This document shows positions 39,723-51,747 of a stretch of 64,000 nucleotides of DNA, piece after piece; position 1 is the first letter of the stretch; the number at the start of each line of letters is the position of its first letter. This DNA is from Tetradesmus obliquus (lineage: Eukaryota > Chlorophyta > Chlorophyceae > Sphaeropleales > Scenedesmaceae), in NCBI GenBank assembly GCA_030272155.1, contig CP126192.1, positions 3,692,501 through 3,756,500 on the forward strand. Direction: 5' to 3'. The notes under the pieces are model-generated. The model was not told the DNA's origin. It ran no database searches and worked only from the letters and a program-made list of their open reading frames with translations. A program made the translations under genes and the position numbers.

Positions 39723-42700
39723 ATGCATGTCATGTATCTGAGACCAGTAGCAGTCCTGCTGTTTGTCCCACTGCTGGCATCTCTGCCAGGAGCCCGCCAC
39801 AGCAGCAGAGGCCGCAGCGGGCTGGTTGCAGGACAGGGGTTGGATGTCTCAGCAGACAACTTGGGGGCAGGGGCAGAGGCCACGGCCAATGAGTTAGAGC
39901 AGTTTGAGTCTGCGCTGGAGCTGGCTACACCTGGTGGGCGCGGCATGTGCGCCTGTTTGCCAGCTGTGCTTTTCGCTAGCACTGCCTGACTCTCACCTGT
40001 GGCTGGCCGCGGTCATATGGTGCTGTTTAAGCTGGGCCCTCCGTCAGGCACTGAGGTGGCCGCAGATGTTTCAGCCCATAGTTAGCCGCGATTGTTTCAG
40101 CCCTGCACACTTGTTGGCACAGCTTTGTTGTCATCAGCGGGGTGCAGCATGACATGTACAGCAGCACCTGATCCCACGCCTGTATTGCTGCTGTGCTCCT
40201 GCTGCGCTGCTGCTGCCGGCTGCAGAGGCACCAAGGGCGGCAGCAGCAACCTTGGCGGCTTTGCTAATGTCAAGTCCTTCTCAACGCTGCAGACAGCCAT
40301 GTACTACATCGCAGGCTCGTCCCAGGTCTATGACAGCTCCAACCCGCGGCACACGCCAGGCAGGGTCAACTACATCGGAGCCGCCAACGACCAGAAGCTC
40401 TGCTCAACATGGTGAGTCGCTCCCTACAATTCCTTCTCCTGCCATCTATAGGAGGCAATCCTGCGTGAGGGCCCTCTCCTGCAGAAGGTAGAGGGATGCC
40501 TCAACTGCTGTGTATGACATGCTGTGAGCAGGTCTGGCCCCACATGCGGCCTAATCCACGCAAATATCCGCCAAGCTAGCGCCACACGAGGAACAGCACC
40601 ACACTCAGAGGCTGACTGCCCTGCGCAATGCGCCTCCAATTTTCATTGATGTTAGCAGAGAACTCTAACCTGTTGTCTTGTCTGCTGCATGTGCCTGCTT
40701 CTCCGCTGCTGCCGCAGCGTGGCTCAGGCCATCAGCAAGGCCATCCAGGTCTCAGTGGCAGCCGCGCTGCAGGAAGCCCCAGCCAACGTCAGCATCAGCC
40801 CCCAGGCCTTCTACTACTGCGCAGTGCCAACTGGTCGCAGCTGCAAGACAGGGTGAGCCACGCTTGAACTAACGGCTGAAGCAGTGCTGTATGAAGCTTC
40901 ATCAGATGTTTGCCCAGCTATGCACACACCGGCTGTCCTGCATAGACCATGTGCTGCTGCTGTTGATGATGATGTGGTGTTCACGTGGACAGCAGTACAT
41001 GCAGCCTGCCATCTCGTACTTCAACTTCTGGAGCACACAAGCTGCCAGAGGCCCCTATGCAAATTACTGTCTTGGCTGCTGCAACGCTGCAGGTGGGACA
41101 CCCCTGACGCACTGAGGTGAGCATGGAAAACTGCTGTGACCAGCGCAGCGTGACGTTTGATGTTGAGAGACAGGCTCAACCCAGGACCTAATCACAAAGC
41201 TGCGCAAACTGAAGTTCATAAAACAGCCTCTTGCACTGCCTCAGCCCTGGTTCCACCTGCCTAGCTTGCGCTGATGTGGCAGACTCCGCCGCAGTGTGCG
41301 TTGACACATGATCGCCTTTGCAGCTGACCAAATATGCCGTTGACAAGCGCTTGCTGCCGCTGCCTGCTGCCACAACCTGATGTTGCTGCCTCTGCAGAGC
41401 AATGGTGAGTGCCAGCCAGAAGTTTTCCATTGTAAGCAGAAGCAAACCAACATAAACGTGTACAGCCACGCCACTGCAAGCTGCAGCAGCAAATATGCAG
41501 GGCCAGAGAAAGGCAGGCACAGCTGATGGCAGGCACAGCTGATGTCTTGCCTTGTGCCGGCATGACAGCTCAACTGGCCTCGTGTGCAACGCATGCATCA
41601 GCTTCTGACTGCACATAGCACATGTACTGGGCCGCCAATAGACCTCGCCCCAGTCGGCTTTGCAGCGGAAGGCGTTCTGTGCCAGGTGGCATGCTAACTA
41701 AGCTGTGGTCGTGGTGCTGCTGTTGCTGCTGCAGTCTGAGAACCCGCAGTGGGTGCTGCCCAATGCCTGCTTTGACACCACGAAGCTGCTGAAGGGCCAG
41801 GATGAGGCTGATGTGGCAGACTGGTCGCAGCCCTGCAGGGCGGCAAGAACAACAGCCAGCCGATCATGTGCAGCCATCACGCAGCAGCAGCCACGGTACA
41901 GCTGCTCCTTCAAGTCGCTCAACTCCTTCTACCAGATTGAGCAAGATATACGCAACAAGGGGGCAGTGGTAACCAGGTGCGGTGCGAGGGACAAGGCTTG
42001 TCCGCTGAGCCTGCAGCTTGCAAGCTGACCAAACTGGCTGACGTAACTTGCCGTACAGAAATCTTGGGCCTTGCAGCATGACCACCCTTAGACTGTCAGG
42101 TCTGATCTAGTGCAAGGCGTTTGCATGTTGCGGTTGGGTTGCGGCCCTCCTGATGACCGAGTTTGGCACAACAGTGCAACACCACTTGTCTGGGTGTAGC
42201 AGCTTGCCGGGCTGGCATGCCTAAAGGCGGGCGCCGTTTCCAACAGCATGCTGTATGCTCTCGGTGCACTGCCGGCGCTGCCATGCTTTTAGGATGGTGG
42301 TCAACAACGACTTTGAGGTGCAATTCAATGCAAGTGTGAGAGGCAGGCGAGGCCTAACGCTGCCACCCTACCGCTACAACGTCACAGCAAGGCCCAGGTG
42401 AGCAGTTGGTGGCTGGTTTGCACTGGCAAGCCACATAGCAAGCCACGCATTTCCATGCTGTGCCCTTACGTCTGGAGCTAAGGCCTGCTGTCTCTTCACA
42501 CTCCCAAGGGCATGCCGCTAGATGCACCAGAGCTTTCTTGATGTGGCGTACACTGCACCACCATTTCGCAGCGCTGGTCATCCTGCAAGCAGCAACAGGC
42601 ACTGCTGAGAGTGCGTATGCTGCCTACTCTGTCATGCAGTTTTGCCCATGCAGCATTGATAACCGGCTACAACAACAAGGATTACACTTGGTGAGCTTGG

Positions 42701-43985
42701 CAGCAGCAGCCCGCTGCTGCTCACAAAACAGCAGCTGGGCACATGATGTGCAGCTACACCCTCTAAAAGCAGCTCTTGTGTTTTGCTCATGTTCATCTGG
42801 AAGTGAAAGGTGCTTTGGCGGCACAGTGTGTGGATTGCTATGCACCTGGTTATAAGCACCGTGCCCGCATCTCCATGATTGCAGCGATGCAACAATCATG
42901 CTCCTTCTGCGTGCACAGGACCATTCTCAACAGCTGGGGCACCAGCAATCAAAGTGGCCAGCTGCGTGTCAAAGGCATCACCGCAGACGGCCGGTTCAAA
43001 ATACAGATGGGGCTGGCTGGTGTTGGCACGCCAGACAAGACATACGCAGTGTCCTGCCGCCCTGCTGATGGAGCTGCACAGAACCGCAACCACGATCAAC
43101 CCTGGACACGTGGTAGAAGGCGGCTGCTGACACCACAAGGCGACAGCGACACCTGTTTCACCTACATGACACAGCAGAACCTACATGACACAGCAGAACG
43201 ATGCTGTGGCCTCCATAGTGGACTTCTTCAACCTGGACATGCGGCTGGTGGGTTCGTGCGACTGATGTGAACCCGGGATGTAACCATGTTGTTGTGCAAT
43301 GCCGTTTGCATGCAATAGGTTCTGCAGCTATCCACATGGTGCAGAAGTCTTTGCAAAGCAAGCAAGCGCACCATGTTCACACATGCTCGTCACATAGCAT
43401 TCATGGCGTGCTCACGTGCTTTGTTGTGTCATGTTGCCTGCTGAGCAGTTTGTGCAGGACGCGGCCAACAGAGGCGTCATTGGCAGCCTTGCCACTTTCA
43501 AGTTTTCTTTTGCCACCACCCTCACAGAGGAAGAAGTGGCCAAAGCACTACAACAGCCAGCTCCGTCACCTTCAACTACACAGGCACGCAACCCGCCATG
43601 CAGTGCTCGTTCTACGATGCTGCAGGAGAGCAAACAGATGTAATTTGCACTATGGCCAACGCCTCTGCCTGTGCACGGCCAGGTAGGCTTTGCGCTCACT
43701 CTAGGCTCTGGGCACACACCCTCAACACGAGCACTGCTCAAGCTGGTGACAAGCATAATCATCACCTTGTTTACCGCAGATGCCCAGCCCAGATCTACTC
43801 CAGTAGTGCAGCAGTGTTGTGCACTGCCTTTTCTTCATCATCCACTGCAACAGCGTTATGCAAACCTTGCCGACGGTTTGTCTTCGGCAAGATCTCTTTA
43901 CCAGGACTTGCAGAGTCGGACCGGGGCAGGGGTACTAGCCGGACATAGTTACATGTGGGTCCTGGCACCATCTAAGATGGTATGA
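39723..43985 (+). CDS. Secreted papain-like (C1A) cysteine protease, C-terminus frameshifted
   Basis: Exons: 39723-39933, 40228-40411, 40718-40852, 41093-41116, 41398-41404 (7 nt), 41735-41976, 42293-42397, 42640-42690, 42919-43247, 43449-~43680, and perhaps 43781-43985. The N-terminus is a signal peptide (YLRPVAVLLFVPLLASL). The papain catalytic set is present: Gln and Cys with the usual six-residue spacing in NDQKLCSTCVAQAI (the Cys codon is split by an intron), His in FAHAALITGY, and Asn in WTILNSWG. A CKTGWDTPDAL segment replaces the usual CxGG. Phases agree through exon 9 only if a 19-bp tandem duplication in that exon is discounted; a second frame break is near 43555. The family degrades proteins in vacuoles or outside the cell. 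It may be a decaying gene, or the breaks may be assembly errors. Confidence 0.75.
41398..41404 (+). other. Predicted 7-nt microexon of the protease
   Basis: AGCAATG sits between a good acceptor (GCCTCTGCAG) and a good donor (GTGAGTG). Including it joins the 24-nt exon (41093-41116, ending in phase 2) to the exon at 41735 in frame and yields DALRAMSENPQW. Skipping it shifts the frame. Confidence 0.6.
43162..43199 (+). repeat. 19-bp tandem duplication in a protease exon
   Basis: CTACATGACACAGCAGAAC occurs twice in direct succession. One copy keeps the frame (TYMTQQNDAVASIVDFFN) and makes the exon end in phase 0, as the next exon requires; two copies shift it. Confidence 0.95.
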
Positions 43986-43995
43986 GCCACAACAG

Positions 43996-44000
43996 TGTAA
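43996..44000 (+). promoter_or_regulatory. Candidate poly(A) signal of the protease gene
   Basis: TGTAA 10 nt after the last possible stop of the protease model. Confidence 0.35.
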
Positions 44001-44343
44001 ACACATGGTCTGAGACCAGGAAAGAAGAGTGAACACCATAGAACACGACTCACACTCTTTCCCGCCAAATGTCTCATCTTATACCCAGAGACGCCTTACT
44101 GCGTTGGTCAACGCCACCCCACCTCACCGACAGCTTGCTCCAAGTGCAAACTACACAAGTAGATTGCATGTCGTAGAAAAATTAATAGCCAGATGCAATG
44201 CTGCAAGCATTGGCAAGCATATGCAATGCATTGGCAACACCATGACTGGCCAATCTTGCAAACCAACCCGCTGGTGACAGCGCACTGAGGCGAGTGCCAG
44301 CATATTGACGGCTGTAAAGGCCGACCACTGCCGTCTTGAACAC

Positions 44344-47300
44344 ATGCAGCCTGCTTTGCTAGTACGCTCTCGGCAGCATGCTGCAGTGCAGCTTGTTTTG
44401 TTCTGCATGTGCACAGGCGTTGTTGGCTGTGAAATCACGTACCAGGATATAAATGCCACAACTTCAACGCTGCCTGGGAAGGCCGTGAGGGTGTGCAATT
44501 CTGACTGGACGTCCTTTGCAGCATTCGAAAGAGTTGCGGTAATATATGGCAGTGTCCTCAGTGAAACTGGATGGAACTTCCCAGAAGCACAGGCTATGGG
44601 CCTGGTACAACTGTTGCGAAGGCTGGATGCTAGTGTGACACCCAACTGGTTCGCCAATTGGACATACACAAAAACTTGCATTCCAGTGGGTGAGCAAGCC
44701 CAACCAAAGCCACTCAAGACTCCGAGTGGCACAGAAGTCATTTTGGAATTCTTTTGCCCAGGAGAACAGCATGAGAACTTGCTAAACAACACCACAGACC
44801 TTCACCTTGAAGCGGTGAAACTGCCCAGCGAACTGAGTGACGCTCTCCATGTGCTGCCGGCACTGGACCAAGAGCTGGTGGCGGCACTCCGCAGCTTCCC
44901 AGCTCTTCAAAAACTGGTGCTGTATGTTGGCGCTGGCACCCTGGTGCCTCAACTTGCAGCAATGACATCGCTGGTGGAATTGCAGCTGTACCACTACTGC
45001 TTACGGGGACCAGTCCCTGCCAGTATGCTCACTAGCATGCCCAACTTGCTCACCCTGACAGTAACATCTGTGGTCGCTGGTGCTGGTGACCCTGCTGGCG
45101 GCATGTGTGGCATTAGCGGCACCATTCCCGATATTGCTGCGCCTCACCTGCAGAAGTCGTCAAACCTGAACTTGCCGTACAATCAGCTGACTGGCCAGCT
45201 GCCATCAAGCCTGCTGTTCCTTGCAAGCAGAGTTCACCTGCAGCACAACAAGTTCACCGGATCCATCCCAGGGTGCCAGGCGACTACGACACATGCCATA
45301 AAGGCGGCTGTAGTGGACGTATCTGGCAACCACCTCGAGGCGAGTTGCGCACCAACATTGTGGTTTTGCCAGGAAACACCTCTACCCGTACTACACGTTG
45401 ATACCAAAACCTCAAAGCCTTAGCATTTGCTAAAGCAGCTTGCAAGCTGCAGAGGACTATGCTGCCGGGCTGTCTGGGAGCAGGCTGCCTCAGGGGTGCG
45501 CTGTTCCTGCCCTGCCAAATCTAGACATATTGCCTCATGAGTTAAACGTCGCTTGCAAAGATATGTGCTGTGAGCATGGCTCTTCTGTGCGCAATATTTT
45601 GGTTGCAAGAACATATTGAACTGATGTCGTCAGCCGCCTCCCTTTGCTGCCTTTCCTGTTACAGGGCCGCTTCCCGCGCAGATGGAGGCGTGCCGCTGGA
45701 AATGTGACAGTCTTGAAGCTGGATGGCAACGCGGGCGTTAGTGGCTGTGTCCTACTTGCAGCGCAGGCAAGCGTGACGTTTGCCGGAACTCAGATCACTG
45801 GGCTGTGCAATACAAAAGCCATCGAAGTTGAGACGCAGCAAAAGCTTGTGAAGTCTCTGTTGCCAAAGCTCTTGTGCGCTGAAAGCATGCTGGGCAACCC
45901 TATTGATGACACGCAGTTCATTTATCGTGCACTCGAGCGTCTGGATGCATTAGGTGGCCTAGTCAGTGATTTGGATACGTCTTACACTACAACAGATGAG
46001 GGGGCAATAATGGGAATCATGGGTGAACAGAAAATAGAAGTCGTGGTGGAGGTGATTAATGGAGCTGAGTATGTGACAGAGATTTACAGTTCCAGTGTGA
46101 ATATGATATCTAAAAGTAAGCATGCAGGCCCAGACCTCAGCCAGTTGGTCCTGTTGGCGCAACGGTTACCCCACCTTCACAGGTTCAGATGTGTAGTTCG
46201 TGATGCTACATATGACAAAGGCATGACCAACTACAGCCATGACAACCTGCCTCTGGGTCTCCCTGCCGCTGCACCACGCCTGAAGTATCTGAGCTTAGCG
46301 GGCAACGGGTTGGTGGGGCGGCTGCCTGACGACTGGTGCGACTGGACCAGCCTCGAGGAGCTGGACCTGTCTGAACAACCTCAGCGGCACACTGCCAGAT
46401 TCTTGGGGCAACTCTACACGTATGTCACGCAATCTGCGCATGGACTTTGGGAATAATAGCCCCATATCAGGCACAGTCCCTTCATCCTGGTCGCACTTCT
46501 CATCTGGCAGCATACACCTGGAGTCAACACGAGTTGCTGGCTGCATGCCTGGTGGTCTTCAACAGTCGCAAACGCCCTGGGATTTGGACATCCTACTGCC
46601 ATCATGTACAGGCGTGGCTCAAGCAGTTGAGATCGCTGCACTGTTAGGTCTGAAGGCGCTGCTCAGCCGTGCAGGCTCCAGCAGCGCTGCTGGGCTGGCT
46701 ACATGGACCAACGGTGAGCGCACGGCAGGCTCTGTTGCCTCGGCAGCTGCAAGCAGTAGCCTGCAACAGGCATTGTCCAAACCTGGAATACACTCATTGC
46801 TAAGTGTCACATGCATTGACACGTGTTACATGTAAATCTTCGGCTGCACCTACCTGGGCTGATAACGTGCCTGCAGGGAAAAATCCATGTGGCTGGGCTG
46901 GTGTCAGCTGCAGCAAAGCAACAGCTGTAACTGGCCTCGACTTAACAGCTGCTGGCGCGAAGCTGCCAGGGGACACTAAGATCCCACTGCTGCAGCTGCT
47001 GGCGCCCATCAGCAACATGACCAACCTGCAGTCTCTGGTGCTGTCAGGAGTTGGGATAAGCGGCCCACTTGACAACCCCAACCAACCGGGTTTGGAAAGC
47101 TTCCCCTCATTGCGCCACCTAGACCTCAGCCAAAACCCTGGCATCACTTCAGAGCTGCCAAGCAGCTGGTACGTGCTCCATAAGCTGCAAGCCTTGGACA
47201 TCTCACACACAGGGGTCACTGGCACACTGCCAGCCGCGTATGCAGCACTGCAGCAGCTGCGTGAGTTCAGGGCTGCCAATTGCACTGGCATCAACGGCCA

Positions 47301-47521
47301 GCTGCCGGTGACGTGGGGTTTGTTAAACCTGGAGGTGCTGGAGGTGACGAACTCAGGGCTCTCTGGTGGGCTGCCCAGTGAGTGGGCAGATGCAAGTGCA
47401 CTGCAACGGGCCAGGAAGTCTGTCGTTGCAGCGCTACAGAACGACACCACAGCAGCTCAGGCAGGAAGTGCAGCAGCTGATGACGGCCTCACAGCTGTTG
47501 CTGCTGCACCACCATTACCAC

Positions 47522-47558
<37 letters not shown>

Positions 47559-48395
47559 TGCAGCAGCTACAGCGCTAGCCAGCCAGCCAGCCAGGCCCGG
47601 TTGGTCTGCTGCAGCTGCGCGTTCTGGACCTTTCTGTGGAGGAGCCGGGCAGGGGCGGCTTGGCTGGCAGCCTGCCGGGCAGCTTTGCGGCCATGACACA
47701 GCTGCAGGTGGGTGCCAGCATGTGACATTTGCCAGGCTGCTGATTAGTGCTGCTGTGAACAAGCAGTGCAACTCGGCTTTGTGACTATCCTTGATGGTGC
47801 TCAAATGGTGCTTAAATACAGAGCACTGACTGCCAGTAAGAAGATGCACCTGTGTCTTCTTGCCTGTTCAGCCTCTGAGCAGAAACACACTTGCTCTCCA
47901 AGCAACAGCCTCCCTGCCATTGCATTTGCCTCCCTGCAGCACTCCAGCCGCCTTGAACATTGTGTGCTTGATTGACGATCACCAATGCTGTTCTTGCACG
48001 CTGCGCAGGTGCTGATGCTGTCTGGTCACGCCTTCAATGGCACGCTGCCACCCTCCTGGACGCGCCTGCAGCAGCTGCGCGTGCTTGACCTGTCGCGCAA
48101 CAGCCTCGGCGGCAACTTGCCTAGCTGGTACGTCAGCATGCGGAAGCTGGCGGTCCTCAAAGTGCAAAACAATCGGCTGATGCCATCAGGCAGCAGCACC
48201 TGGGAGTTTTACGAGTATCTGCTGGCAGGTGGTACGCAGCTGCAGTGCTTGTGTGTGGCTGGCAATGCTGTCGAGCTGGTGGATGCAGCTGCAGCAGCAC
48301 GGCTGCAGGGCAAAGCGCAGGGCAGGAAGCCCCCTGTGGAGCTGGTGATCGACGCGCCTGGCAGCAGCGCGTGCGACCCTGCGCCGTTCAAGTGA
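44344..48395 (+). CDS. Secreted leucine-rich-repeat protein(s) with frame breaks
   Basis: Coding blocks at 44344-~45420, 45665-46713, 46877-47707 and 48009-48395. The start (MQPALLVRSRQHAAVQLVLF) looks like a signal peptide. Plant-type LRRs of the LxGxIP/LSGxLP kind recur: LTGQLPSSLLFLASRVHLQ, LKYLSLAGNGLVGRLPDDW, LRHLDLSQNPGITSELPSSW, LRVLDLSRNSLGGNLPSWY. In the middle is an LRRNT-type cap (VEIAALLGLKALLSRAG, then NPCGWAGVSC), so this may be two adjacent LRR genes read as one. There is no kinase or clear membrane segment at the end. The frame breaks at ~46373, where one base too many interrupts LDLS-NNLSGTLP, and again near 47560-47600 after an Ala tract encoded by a CAG-type repeat. The exon 1/2 junction was not resolved. 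Confidence 0.6.
47527..47557 (+). repeat. CAG microsatellite inside the LRR coding region
   Basis: About ten CAG-type units, read as poly-Ala in the frame that continues from upstream. The LRR frame downstream (LLQLRVLDLS) is shifted by +1, so the repeat region coincides with a loss of frame. Confidence 0.85.
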
Positions 48396-49088
48396 TGGGT
48401 GCTAACATGCGAACGTGTGCTTGGCTGGGTTTTCTTGACACTAGTGTGAGCACTACTAGCTTTGTTGCAGTCCTAGATCTGTCGGCTTGAAGATCTGTCC
48501 TGCCACTTCTTTTTGGATGAGGCTGCAGGCAGTGCCGCAAGCACTGTGCAGCTTCATGGCCGCAAAGCTAGTCGGCCAGCTCGGCTGCTATGCTGCAGCA
48601 GCTGAGCATCGTTTTGTAACCTGTTGCTGTTGCCAGTGTGAATAACCAGCCAGTGAATGGTGTTACCAAGGAATGGGCTAGCCAGCATCTGCAGCCTAGC
48701 AGGGCTCAAAGCTCATCCTCACGAATTACGACGACGCCATCGCCAAACCGTGCCTATAACCACGTTAACCTGCCAAACAGCATGCAACTGCAGAGTGCAT
48801 TTGCTTCCTGTGCTGCACACGACATGCGCAATCTGTGATCTGTCGTTGATACAGCCATAGTTTTGCCATGCATGCAAAACCTCACTGCAGACAGTATCCA
48901 CTGCCATCAAGTGTTAAAAAGCCCACATCATGTGTTGTGTTCCGACACTGTGCTTGTGCATGCCAGCTTAACGTAGTTTAGACAGAACAACACAGCAAAA
49001 GAAAACACCGCCTCAACCAATGCTTAGCACTGTAAGTAACACGCGGATGCCCCATGTTGCAAGGGATCCATGTCTCACACTGCCAGCC
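48396..49088. other. Convergent intergenic region, LRR gene / oxygenase
   Basis: Both neighbouring genes end here. No further coding region was recognised. Confidence 0.4.
48615..48619 (+). promoter_or_regulatory. Candidate poly(A) signal of the LRR gene
   Basis: TGTAA 220 nt after the LRR stop codon. Confidence 0.4.
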
Positions 49089-50560
49089 TCAACAGCGGTC
49101 AGCCAGCACATGCATGTGATGCTGCTCACTTGCTGCTGGTGCCACCAGCGCACCTAGCTGCTGCCACACCGGCAGCAGCTGCTCCAGCTGCTCACCAGCT
49201 GCAGCGAGGTACTCCTGCAGCAGCTGCCTGGCCCGGCCTAGCAGCTTGGCATCTGTGTAGCAGCCACAGGGTGCGTGCAGTTCATAAACTGGTTGCTCCA
49301 GCTGCTGCTGCTCCGGCTGCTTGTGCATGGAAGCAGCAGCGCAGCTGCCACTAGTCATTGTGTGCTGGTGGTTGTGCCCTGCTGCACCATCGGCATGCAC
49401 AGGGTCGAGTGGGTGCCTGTGTGGGCACAGCTTCCACTGCAGCATGTATAGCACGAGTGCTGCCTGCTGGATGCTGCTGAAGCATGCTATTTCACCGCAG
49501 CTGGTTTGCCCTGCTGCCATCAACGCAAACTGCTGCTGCTGCTGCTGCTCCTGTTCTTGCTGCTGCTGCTCCTGCTGCTGTTCATGTTGTTGCTGCTGCA
49601 GTTCAGGTTGCTGATGCTGCTGTTCATGCTGCTGCTGCTGCTGCTCCTGGCTGGCAAGCTCCACTCCAAGCTGCTGCAATGGGCTCAGCCGTATATCTGG
49701 GCCGTCCGGTGTTGGCTGGTACATGCTGGGCGGCAGCCCTGAACCACGCATTGCTGGCGACGACAGCGCAGCCAGCACCTGGCGCGGAAGACAGCAGCCA
49801 CAGCAGGAACAGTAACTTTCATGAGTGAAGAAGTAACAGCAGCACGAAGACAACATATGAGCAACAAGCATGGCACAGGAGCCAGACTCCGCAACTGCTA
49901 CCTGCACACTGCACAAACAGCTCAAATATGCACAAAGAATGGACTGCAGAACCCATTTAGACTATCACAAGACAGCGCAGGTAGGTTGCTGCCAGCCAGC
50001 TTTCTGAGCGCATCAGCTGCTGCTGCTGCTCACCTTTTTGTCCTCCTGGTGCTCCTGCTCCAGTGTGAACCACATGGTCAGTGTGGCGCGCTGGCCAGCA
50101 GTGACAGGCTCCACCTGGTGCACGTTGCTGGCATCAGCAGTGTACAGCAGCAGCATGCCTGCAGCCCGGCGGCGTAAGCAGAGGCGCAAGCACGCGTCGC
50201 ATCACCCAGTGCTCGCTCATACTTTGCTCTAAGCCATGAAATGTTTGGCATGAGATTGCTGGAGGAACAGCAGCTGCTGGCACACTTGATCATACACAAC
50301 AAATCTGTAGTGCAGGGGACATGCGCTGGCCCAGCAGCAGCAGCAATGGAAAGCAACACGGCAGCGCATGTTGCTGCGGATGCCACACAGAGCTGCCAGC
50401 TGCTGCCCTCACCTGCGCTGGGCTGAATGCGCAGCGGCCCACTGCCTGCCTGGAAGCAGAAGGTGCCCCCGCTGAAGTCGGCATCGATGCTGTTGAGGTA
50501 CAGCACAGCGCTGAAGTGGCGCTGTGCTAGGTACTCTCTGGCGGATGGCATCATCATCAT

Positions 50561-50610
<50 letters not shown>

Positions 50611-51747
50611 AGTGCAATTTCAGGCGGTTGGAGTAATGCAGCAGTGCTTTTTTGCAGCGTAGTTGGTGAATTCAGCAGCACTTCAAACTCACTTGACAGT
50701 ATGTGGTGCAATGACTGTATTAGCATGTGTTGAACAACCAAAGCCATGTATTTAGTCAAAGAGCAAATGGTTGTGACTTTGCGACAAGCAAATGTATTGC
50801 TGTGCATGCGCTGCCCGGGTCTGTGGTAGCCACTGGTGTGCAGCTGTCGTGCTTTGCTGCAAGCTTTTGATGGTCTCTGCCGCACCTGTTTGAGTCGTGG
50901 TGCCAGCCGATGCTTGCGCCAGGGCCCCAGCTGATAAGGCTGGTGTGCTCAACAAACACCTGAACCCCATTTGCAGAACCAGACAGGAGCACAGACGCGG
51001 CAGCAGGAGCAGCAGTCAGCGGTAGCTGACAGGCTATGCACAACATGTGCTGGGGGTCAGCAGTACTGATGCGGCATCGCAGCTGAAGCATACATCCTTG
51101 ATATGATCACATCAGCAGTTTGAGCGCGCACTGGCTGGCAGCAGCAGCGGTCGCATGTGACATGGTCAAACGATGCACGGTGAATACGGGCGGACATGTG
51201 CATGGTGCATGCTGTACCTGGCAGGGCTTGTCAAAGTGCTCTTCCACAGCATCAAGCACCAGCTGGCGCACATGTACCTGCAGGTTGAAGCAGCAGCAGT
51301 GCCATTGTCAAAGCCAGTCAGTGCCCACAATGCACCAACCGCTACCCTGTGCCGCTCACTGCTGTCAGCCAGGCCCAGCTGTGCCGTCATCAGCCAGCTC
51401 GTGCTGCACCTCATTACTGTGACAGGTCTGGTCTCTGTGACATAGCGGACTTGGCTGCTGCTGATCCTACGTGCCAGCTTATCAGTGGTGCACTTTCTGA
51501 CGCATGTGATGCTGTGTTTGGTTTGTCAATTGGCAGAGCAGCAAGATTGTCGCTCTGGCGGGCCTCAGCAGCGCACCAGTGGAGGCAGCAGGCGCGGCTC
51601 CGCCAGCACGACGTCAAACAGCGTCAGGGAGCGCACGTGAGGCCGATAACCATTGACAGCTAGAGCTCTATGGATGAACAGCAGCTGCTGGGTTTCTTGC
51701 TGTGTCAGGAAGTGTTCATAGATGGCCCTATTCTGTGATGCACCCAT
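49089..51747 (-). CDS. 2-oxoglutarate/Fe(II) oxygenase, prolyl-hydroxylase type, with Gln-rich C-terminal tail
   Basis: Exons on the minus strand: 51577-51747, 51218-51277, 50886-50959, 50413-50537, 50034-50158, 49089-49778. They close exactly to 414 residues from the ATG at 51747 (MGASQNRAIYEHFLTQQE). Iron ligands: an H-x-D pair in SWGPGASIGWHHDSN and the distal His in ASNVHQVEPV. The 2-oxoglutarate-binding Arg is in GQRATLTMWF. The strand between, HFSAVLYLNSIDADFSGGTF, is typical of the P4Hc fold. The family hydroxylates proline or related residues of proteins. After the fold comes a ~230-residue tail with a dense Gln/Glu tract (about 49530-49650), then a helical segment. No signal peptide is evident. 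The substrate is unknown. Confidence 0.85.
50564..50608 (-). repeat. (CTG)15 in an oxygenase intron
   Basis: Fifteen uninterrupted CAG units on the plus strand. On the minus strand the CTG run ends about 25 nt before the acceptor of the exon that starts at 50537, where a pyrimidine tract would be expected. Confidence 0.95.
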
